Program-made: the position numbers and the translations under genes | Shown here: positions 58,049 to 64,000 of the stretch, piece after piece | How positions within the stretch are numbered: position 1 is the stretch's first letter | How the letters are laid out: every line of letters begins with the position of its first letter | Origin: Allobosea sp035944375 | GTDB lineage: Bacteria > Pseudomonadota > Alphaproteobacteria > Rhizobiales > Beijerinckiaceae | Direction: 5' to 3' (one strand) | NCBI RefSeq assembly: GCF_035944375.1 | Contig: NZ_DASZBE010000044.1 | DNA length: 64,000 bases | Notes under the pieces: generated by a model | The model's input: only the letters and a program-made list of their open reading frames with translations | Databases searched by the model: none | Told to the model about the DNA's origin: nothing

Positions 58049-60891
58049 GCGATACCAAGACCCCGGGCGACAAGACCTTGACCGTCAGCCCTCCGAAGAC
58101 CCTGACCCTGAAGCGTCCTGTCGAGCAGAGCACTGTCCGGCAGAGCTTCTCGCATGGGCGCTCCAAGCAGGTCGTCGTCGAGGTCAAGCGGCGCGTCGCC
58201 GGGCCCGAAGTCAAGGAGCCGGTGGCTCCGCGCGCGCCTGCGCCTCAGGTTCAGCAGGCCGCGCCGCGTCCGGCCCCCGCGGCGCCGACCCCGCCGCCCC
58301 GCCCCGCTTCCGGCATGCTGCTGCGCACCCTGTCCGAGGACGAGAAGGAGGCGCGCCAGCGCGCGCTCTCCGACTCACGTGGCCGCGAGGCGGAAGCCCG
58401 CCGCATCGCCGAGGAAGAGGCCCGTGCCCGTGCGCTGGCCGCCGAGCGCGAGCGCCAGGAGCGCGAGGCCGCGGCTGCCCGCCAGCGCGAGGAAGAAGAG
58501 CGCCGTCGTCAGGAAGACGACCGCAAGCGCCGCGCCGAAAGCGCGGCCCGCCAGCGCATGGACGAGCCGCAGGCCCCGCGCCCGCCGCAGCCGCCGCGCG
58601 AATTCACGCCCGCCGCACCGGCGCAGCCCGAGGCCGGCGCTCCGCCGGCGGCCGGCTATGCCCCGTCGCCGCGTCCGGCCCCGTCCGGCCCGCGTCCCGA
58701 TTTTGCGCCGCGCACCCCGATGCGCGACGTCGGCGCCCGTCCGCCGCGTCTCGATTCGCGCCCGCCGCGCCTCGACACCCCGCGGCCGCCGCGCCCCGTC
58801 GATGCGACGGCTCCCGCCGAGCCCGCCATCACCCGTCCGACGCGCCAGGCGCCCTCGACGGCCACCCCGCGCAGCCGACCCGACGATGGCGAGGCGAGGC
58901 CTGCCTTCCGCCGTCCCGGCGGCTTTGCCGGCGGCCCGCCGCGCGGCGCGCCCGTGCCTGCGCCCAAGACGCCCAAGGTCGGCGAAAAGCCGCGTGGCCG
59001 CCTGACGCTTTCGACCGCAACGGGCGGTGACGACGAGCGCACGCGCTCGGTCGCCGCCTTCCGCCGGCGCGTCCAGCGCATGACGGGGCACCGCGCCTCC
59101 GACGTGGCGAAAGAGCGTGTGATGCGCGAGGTGATCATCCCCGAGACGATCACCATCCAGGAACTCGCCAACCGCATGACCGAGCGCGGCGTCGACGTCA
59201 TCCGCCTGCTGATGAAGCAGGGCGCGATGCACAAGATCACCGACGTGATCGACGCCGACACCGCCCAGCTCGTCGCCGAGGAAATGGGCCACACCGTCAA
59301 GCGCGTGGCTGAATCCGACGTCGAGGAAGGCCTGTTCGACACGCCCGATACCGACGACACGCTGAGCTCACGCCCGGCCGTCGTCACGATCATGGGCCAT
59401 GTCGACCACGGCAAGACCTCGCTGCTCGACGCGATCCGCCAGACGCATGTCGTCACCGGCGAGGCTGGCGGCATCACCCAGCATATCGGCGCCTATCAGG
59501 TGGTCACGCCGTCCGGCGCCAAGGTGACCTTCATCGACACGCCCGGCCACGCCGCCTTCACGGCGATGCGCGCCCGCGGTGCCAAGGTCACCGACGTCGT
59601 CGTGCTGGTCGTGGCGGCCGATGACGGCGTCATGCCGCAGACGGTCGAGGCGATCAATCACGCCAAGGCCGCGGGCGTTCCGCTGATCGTGGCGATCAAC
59701 AAGATCGACAAGACCGACGCCAGCCCCGAGCGGGTGCGCGCCGAGCTGCTGCAATACGAGATCCAGGTCGAGACGCTCGGCGGCGAGACGCTCGAAATCG
59801 AGGTTTCGGCCAAGACCGGCAAGAATCTCGACAAGCTGCTCGAGGCGATCGCGCTGCAGGCCGAACTGCTCGACCTCAAGGCCAATCCGGATCGTCCGGC
59901 TGAGGGCACGGTGATCGAGGCCAAGCTCGATCGCGGCCGCGGCCCGGTCGCGACCGTGCTCGTCCAGCGCGGCACGCTGCGCACCGGCGACATCATCGTG
60001 GCGGGTTCCGAATGGGGCCGCGTGCGCGCGCTGATCGGCGACACCGGCGCCCACATCAAGGAGGCTCCGCCCTCGCTGCCGGTCGAGGTCCTCGGCTTCA
60101 ACGGCACGCCCGAGGCCGGTGACCGCGTCGCGGTCGTCGAGTCGGAGGCCCGCGCCCGCGAGATCACCGATTACCGCGAGCGCCAGAAGCGCGACCGGAT
60201 CGCCGCGCGCGGCGGCGGATCGGCCGCTGGCCGTTCGCTCGCCGACATGATGCGCGATCTCAAGGAAGGCGCCGGCCGCAAGGAGTTCCCGCTCGTCGTC
60301 AAGGGCGACGTGCAGGGCTCGGTCGAGGCCATCGTCGGCACGCTCGAGAAGGTCGGCAATGACGAGGTGCGCGCCCGCGTGCTGCAGTCGGGCGTCGGCG
60401 GCATCACCGAATCCGACATCACTCTGGCCCAGGCTTCGGGCGCGGCCGTGATCGGCTTCAACGTGCGTGCCCACAAGGAAGCGCGCGAGGCGGCCGAACG
60501 GGCCGGCGTCGAAATCCGCTACTACAACATCATCTACAACCTCGTGGACGATGTGAAGGCGGCGATGTCGGGCCTGCTGGCGCCGACCCTGCGCGAAACC
60601 ATGCTCGGCAACGCGCAGATCCTCGAGATCTTCGCGGTCTCGAAGGTCGGCAAGATCGCCGGCTGCCGCGTCACCGACGGCACGATCGAGCGTGGCGCCA
60701 ATGTCCGCCTGATCCGCGACAACGTCGTTGTCCACGAAGGCAAGCTCGCCCAGCTGAAGCGCTTCAAGGACGATGCCAAGGAGGTCGTGGCGGGCCAGGA
60801 GTGCGGCATGTCCTTCGAGAACTACCAGGACATGCGCGCCGGCGACGTGATCGAGTGCTACCGCGTCGAGGAGATCAAGCGCACGCTGTAA
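58045..60891 (+). CDS. infB: Translation initiation factor IF-2
   Basis: The 948-residue factor has a conserved IF2-associated N-terminus (MSDTKTPGDKTL, KTLTLKRPVEQSTVRQSF), a long Ala/Pro/Arg-rich linker with charged coiled-coil (about 90-330), an IF2_N segment (ITIQELANRMTERGVDVIRLLMKQG), and the GTPase near residue 450 with GHVDHGKTSLLDAIR, DTPGHAAF and NKIDK. It positions initiator tRNA on the ribosome. It overlaps ylxR by 4 bases. Confidence 0.98.
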   Translation: MSDTKTPGDKTLTVSPPKTLTLKRPVEQSTVRQSFSHGRSKQVVVEVKRRVAGPEVKEPVAPRAPAPQVQQAAPRPAPAAPTPPPRPASGMLLRTLSEDEKEARQRALSDSRGREAEARRIAEEEARARALAAERERQEREAAAARQREEEERRRQEDDRKRRAESAARQRMDEPQAPRPPQPPREFTPAAPAQPEAGAPPAAGYAPSPRPAPSGPRPDFAPRTPMRDVGARPPRLDSRPPRLDTPRPPRPVDATAPAEPAITRPTRQAPSTATPRSRPDDGEARPAFRRPGGFAGGPPRGAPVPAPKTPKVGEKPRGRLTLSTATGGDDERTRSVAAFRRRVQRMTGHRASDVAKERVMREVIIPETITIQELANRMTERGVDVIRLLMKQGAMHKITDVIDADTAQLVAEEMGHTVKRVAESDVEEGLFDTPDTDDTLSSRPAVVTIMGHVDHGKTSLLDAIRQTHVVTGEAGGITQHIGAYQVVTPSGAKVTFIDTPGHAAFTAMRARGAKVTDVVVLVVAADDGVMPQTVEAINHAKAAGVPLIVAINKIDKTDASPERVRAELLQYEIQVETLGGETLEIEVSAKTGKNLDKLLEAIALQAELLDLKANPDRPAEGTVIEAKLDRGRGPVATVLVQRGTLRTGDIIVAGSEWGRVRALIGDTGAHIKEAPPSLPVEVLGFNGTPEAGDRVAVVESEARAREITDYRERQKRDRIAARGGGSAAGRSLADMMRDLKEGAGRKEFPLVVKGDVQGSVEAIVGTLEKVGNDEVRARVLQSGVGGITESDITLAQASGAAVIGFNVRAHKEAREAAERAGVEIRYYNIIYNLVDDVKAAMSGLLAPTLRETMLGNAQILEIFAVSKVGKIAGCRVTDGTIERGANVRLIRDNVVVHEGKLAQLKRFKDDAKEVVAGQECGMSFENYQDMRAGDVIECYRVEEIKRTL

Positions 60892-60914
60892 GGCGGCCGC
60901 TTCGACCCAGGCTG

Positions 60915-60948
60915 ATCATGGCCGGGCTTGCCCGGCCATGATGCTTTT
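60915..60948 (+). terminator. Hairpin terminator between infB and rbfA
   Basis: ATCATGGCCGGG, a CTTG loop and CCCGGCCATGAT form a perfect 12-bp stem followed by GCTTTT, within the 97-base infB-rbfA gap. A short U-run suggests partial termination, lowering rbfA-truB relative to infB, unless rbfA has its own promoter. Confidence 0.65.
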
Positions 60949-60988
60949 ATCGACCGTCCATCCGGTCCGATCCCGGAGAACGAGAACC

Positions 60989-61417
60989 ATGGCAAAACCC
61001 GCAAAACCCTCCGGTCCCAACCAGCGCCAGCTGCGCATCGGCGAAGTGATCCGTCATGCGCTGGCGGAGCTGCTTTCGCGCGGCGACATTCACGACGAGG
61101 TGCTGGCCAAGCACGTCATCACGGTGCCCGAAGTGCGTCTGTCCTCGGATCTCAAGCTCGCGACCTGCTACATCATGCCGCTTGGTGGTGGTGACGTGAA
61201 GCCGGTGCTGAAGGCGCTGAACGACCACAAGCGCTATATCCGCGGCGAGATCGCCCACCGCGTGAACCTGAAATTCGCGCCCGATATCCGCTTCCTGGCG
61301 GATGAGAGCTTCGCCGAGGCCGAGCGCGTCGACGCGATCCTCTATTCCGACAAGGTGCGCCAGGACATCCTGAAGCAGCCGCTGCGCATCCAGACGGACG
61401 AGCAGGACGATGACTGA
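60989..61417 (+). CDS. rbfA: 30S ribosome-binding factor RbfA
   Basis: The 142-residue KH-fold protein has RQLRIGEVIRHALAELLSRGDIHDEVL, VRLSSDLKLATCYIMPLGG and VNLKFAPDIRFLADESFAEAERVDAIL, the RbfA pattern. It binds 16S rRNA during late 30S assembly and cold adaptation. ATG 60989 is chosen with GGAGAACGAG upstream. Its end overlaps truB by 8 bases. Confidence 0.95.
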   Translation: MAKPAKPSGPNQRQLRIGEVIRHALAELLSRGDIHDEVLAKHVITVPEVRLSSDLKLATCYIMPLGGGDVKPVLKALNDHKRYIRGEIAHRVNLKFAPDIRFLADESFAEAERVDAILYSDKVRQDILKQPLRIQTDEQDDD

Positions 61418-62357
61418 ACCGGCCTCTCCCGATCTCCTCGAGCCCCAGGGCCAGAGCTTCGCGCCACGGCCGAAGAAGCGCGACGTGCATGGATGGGTCG
61501 TGCTCGACAAGCCCGTCGGCATGACCTCGACCCATGCGGTCGCGGTCGTCAAGCGCGCCTTCTCGGCCAAGAAGGCCGGCCATGCCGGCACGCTCGATCC
61601 GCTCGCCTCGGGCCTGCTGCCGATCGCGCTCGGCGAGGCGACCAAGACCGTTCCCTTCGTCATGGACGGGCGCAAGGCCTACCAGTTCACCGTCGCCTGG
61701 GGCACGCAGACCGATACCGACGACGCGGAAGGCCGTGTCATCGCGACGGCTGAAACCCGGCCGGACGAGCAGGCCATCACGGCCCTGCTGCCACAGTTCA
61801 CGGGCACGATCAGCCAGGTTCCACCGAAGTTCTCCGCGATCAAGATCGCCGGCGAGCGCGCCTACGACCTCGCCCGCGACGGCGAGGACGTGGTGCTGGA
61901 GGCGAGGCCCGTCGAGATCGACGCGCTGCGCATCGTCTCGCACTCGCCGGAGACGACGACCTTCGAGGCTGAGTGCGGCAAGGGCACCTATGTGCGTGCG
62001 ATCGCCCGCGATCTCGGCGTCGCGCTGGGCTGTCTCGGCCATGTCGTGCATCTGCGGCGGACCCGGGTCGGGCCCTTCGCCATCGCCGACGCCGTCTCCG
62101 TCGAGACGCTGCGGGAAAGCCCCGAGAGCGCGGCGGCGACCCTGCTACCGGTCAAGACGGCGCTGTCGCTGATCCCGGAGGTGGTGGTCCACAAGGACGC
62201 GGCCATGCGGCTGAAGCGGGGCCAGAGCGTGCTGCTGCGTGGCCGTGAGGTCCCGATCGAGAGCCCGGCAATCTATGCGACGTCGGGCGGCGTCCTGATC
62301 GCCATCGGCACCGTCGAGCACGGCGAATTGGTTCCGCATCGCGTCTTCAACCTCTGA
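61410..62357 (+). CDS. truB: tRNA pseudouridine-55 synthase
   Basis: The 315-residue enzyme makes pseudouridine 55 in tRNA T-loops. It carries GWVVLDKPVGMTSTHAV, the catalytic aspartate in HAGTLDPLASGLLPIALG and YQFTVAWGTQTDTDDAEG, plus RGTYVRAIARDLG-like KGTYVRAIARDLGVALG. It overlaps rbfA by 8 bases. rpsO and pnp usually follow truB, but here a chemoreceptor gene follows. Confidence 0.96.
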   Translation: MTEPASPDLLEPQGQSFAPRPKKRDVHGWVVLDKPVGMTSTHAVAVVKRAFSAKKAGHAGTLDPLASGLLPIALGEATKTVPFVMDGRKAYQFTVAWGTQTDTDDAEGRVIATAETRPDEQAITALLPQFTGTISQVPPKFSAIKIAGERAYDLARDGEDVVLEARPVEIDALRIVSHSPETTTFEAECGKGTYVRAIARDLGVALGCLGHVVHLRRTRVGPFAIADAVSVETLRESPESAAATLLPVKTALSLIPEVVVHKDAAMRLKRGQSVLLRGREVPIESPAIYATSGGVLIAIGTVEHGELVPHRVFNL

Positions 62358-62509
62358 TTTCCCATCGCGACCGGCGTTTCGAAACGTCGCGTTAAGAGCC
62401 GAGTCGGTATGTGTCGGAGACAACGCTCCGGCATGTCCCGGCCCCAGCCGCGCAAGAACGGCATGGCCACGGCCGGATCCGAGGCGGCGGCCGTGGGGAC
62501 CTCAGCGCC

Positions 62510-64000
62510 ATGCGCGTGACACATTTTCTGATCTGCACCATCGCGGCGGGTGGCGCCGCCATCCTGGCGAGCGGCTTCGTCGCCTATCAACAGATGCGCT
62601 CGCTCTCGACGGCGCAGGAGACGCGCAGCCTCGTCGCGGCCTCCGAGGCGGTCAGCCGCGTGATCGAGCGTGCCGCGATCGAGCGCGGCGCCATCACGCA
62701 GGTGATCCTGGCCGCCGATCCGGACGGCAAGATCGCCGCCGCGGCCGCCCAGGCCGCGCGCGAGACCGATGCGCGCGTCACCCAGATGCAGGCCAGCTTC
62801 GCCGAGACCGGCTTCGCGCAGCGCCAGGAACTCGCCGGCCCCGTCTCGCAGATCGGTCAGCGTCTCGTCGAGGCGCGCCGACTCGCGGCCGCGGAAGCCG
62901 CCAAGGCCCTGCAGCAGCGCGATCCCAATGCCGCCCAGGCCTTCAGCGCCACCGTCCTCGATCTCCTGAACCAGCAGACGGCCCTGCAGCGCCAGATCGG
63001 CGCGCGCATCGGCGACCTCAACCCGGAAGTCAGCAACACCGTCTCGCTCGGCGAGTTCGCCACGACGATGCGCGAGGCGGCAGGCAGTCGCTCGGTCCAT
63101 TTCACGCAATATGTCGGCAGCGGCGTGAAGATGACGCCGACGGCCGTGTCGCAGGTCGACCGCTTCGGCGGCCGCATCGAGCAGCTCTGGGTCCTGATCG
63201 ACCAGGCCGTCGCCCAGATGGAGGTGACGCCGCAGCTCAAGGCGGCGCTGGCGACCGTCCAGACCGGTTTCCGCGAAGAGGAAGCCAAGACCTATCGCGC
63301 CCTGTACGAGGCCGCCCGTGACGGCACCCCCGCCGGCATGAGCCTGGCCGACTGGCGGGCCTGGACGCAGGCGTCACTGGCCACGATCCTGAAGATGCGC
63401 GACGCGGCCTATCAGCAGGCCACGGTCGAGATCGACGGCGTGGTGGCGATGGCCCGCTGGCAGCTCGCCCTCTCGCTCCTCGCGATCCTCGCCGTCACAG
63501 GCATCGTCGTCGCCGTGGTGTTCCTGTTCAACCGTGGCGTGGTCCAGCCGCTCGGAAAGCTCGCCGACTCCGTCGGCCTGATGCTGTCGGGCGCCGAGGA
63601 TGCGCGGATTCCGGCGAAGGTCGGCATGGTCGAGATCGATGCGATCAGCCATGCGCTGGGCGATTTCCAGGCGAATATCCAGCGCATCCGGGCGCTCGAG
63701 CAACAGGAGCAGGCCGCGGCGGCGGCACGCCTGGCGCGGGCGCAGTCGATGGAAGCGGTCGTGTCGGATGTCGGCGAGGTCGTGGCGGCGGCGGCGGCGG
63801 GCGATTTCTCGGCGCGGCTGCAGATCGACCAGGCCGACGAGCAGATGCAGAAGCTCGTCGCCGGGATCAACGAGATCAATGCCGTGGTCGATTCCGCCAC
63901 CAGCGAGTTCGCCCGCGCGCTGTCGGCGGTGGCCGGCGGCGACCTGACGGTGCGGGTCGATGCCGCCTATCGCGGCAAGTTCGCCGAGCTCAAGGGCGCG
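62510..64000 (+). CDS. Methyl-accepting chemotaxis-type receptor, 5' part (cut by window edge)
   Basis: The frame is open through the end, 497 codons. It has a first membrane helix (about 6-27, FLICTIAAGGAAILASGFVAY), a large helical periplasmic domain (about 30-315) that resembles nitrate/nitrite-sensing (NIT) type helical bundles (SRVIERAAIERGAI), a second helix (about 317-341, WQLALSLLAILAVTGIVVAVV), then HAMP-like segments (NRGVVQPLGKLADSV and again GDLTVRVDAAYRG). The signalling domain lies outside the window. Confirming chemotaxis requires the C-terminus. Confidence 0.8.
   Translation, partial: MRVTHFLICTIAAGGAAILASGFVAYQQMRSLSTAQETRSLVAASEAVSRVIERAAIERGAITQVILAADPDGKIAAAAAQAARETDARVTQMQASFAETGFAQRQELAGPVSQIGQRLVEARRLAAAEAAKALQQRDPNAAQAFSATVLDLLNQQTALQRQIGARIGDLNPEVSNTVSLGEFATTMREAAGSRSVHFTQYVGSGVKMTPTAVSQVDRFGGRIEQLWVLIDQAVAQMEVTPQLKAALATVQTGFREEEAKTYRALYEAARDGTPAGMSLADWRAWTQASLATILKMRDAAYQQATVEIDGVVAMARWQLALSLLAILAVTGIVVAVVFLFNRGVVQPLGKLADSVGLMLSGAEDARIPAKVGMVEIDAISHALGDFQANIQRIRALEQQEQAAAAARLARAQSMEAVVSDVGEVVAAAAAGDFSARLQIDQADEQMQKLVAGINEINAVVDSATSEFARALSAVAGGDLTVRVDAAYRGKFAELKGA

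Overview
The window is GC-rich, densely coding chromosomal DNA, almost certainly from an alphaproteobacterium of the order Hyphomicrobiales. A Bosea-like genome is my best guess from gene content, but the genus is inference. Lineage markers include a GcrA cell-cycle regulator, a C4-pathway 5-aminolevulinate synthase, a double-length dCTP deaminase, AapJQM amino-acid transport, a DUF2336 protein, a long alphaproteobacterial-type NusA and EcfG-type promoter motifs. I saw no insertion sequence, prophage, integrase, CRISPR array or rRNA. The content is mostly core housekeeping, and I did not find an obvious large undescribed system. The most interesting signals are regulatory.

Layout. 0-11 kb: a universal stress protein, TypA, a membrane-anchored TAXI-type binding protein, trpF-trpB without trpA, a GT2 glycosyltransferase and a Sco protein, then a small stress locus (DUF892 ferritin-like protein, a PepSY-like exported protein and a glycine-rich stress protein) read from two divergent EcfG-like promoters. 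11-19 kb: tRNA-Gly(CCC), dcd, apaG-argE, a HAD hydrolase, then an argD-argF-hslO operon whose leader carries a sigma-70 promoter, an arginine-rich mini-ORF and a hairpin, and finally gcrA behind a cluster of GANTC (CcrM) sites. 19-33 kb: aapJ-aapQ-aapM without aapP, a VOC protein, guaC, two transporters, an exopolysaccharide pair (Wzc-like co-polymerase and flippase), an SDR and an M20 amidohydrolase.

33-42 kb: hemA with an FNR/FixK-like box, a parS-like palindrome, an hslV-membrane protein-acetyltransferase-hslU operon with 4-nt overlaps, a ParDE toxin-antitoxin pair, murJ, trpS and a second stress protein. 42-54 kb: an Nfu scaffold, tsaB-rimI-plsC-miaB, the tightly packed phoH-ybeY-corC-lnt operon, an XRE regulator, metK, trmB and a DUF2336 protein. 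54-64 kb: rimP-nusA-ylxR-infB-rbfA-truB (transcription and translation factors), preceded by a short promoter-terminator unit and followed by the first 497 codons of a chemoreceptor instead of the usual rpsO-pnp.

Genes that act together are arranged as coupled operons: arginine synthesis, HslVU protease, tRNA modification with envelope lipid and lipoprotein maturation, and the nusA-infB translation operon. Starts were chosen by family N-termini and Shine-Dalgarno spacing. Promoter, operator and attenuator calls rest on motif reading by eye and are given lower confidence.
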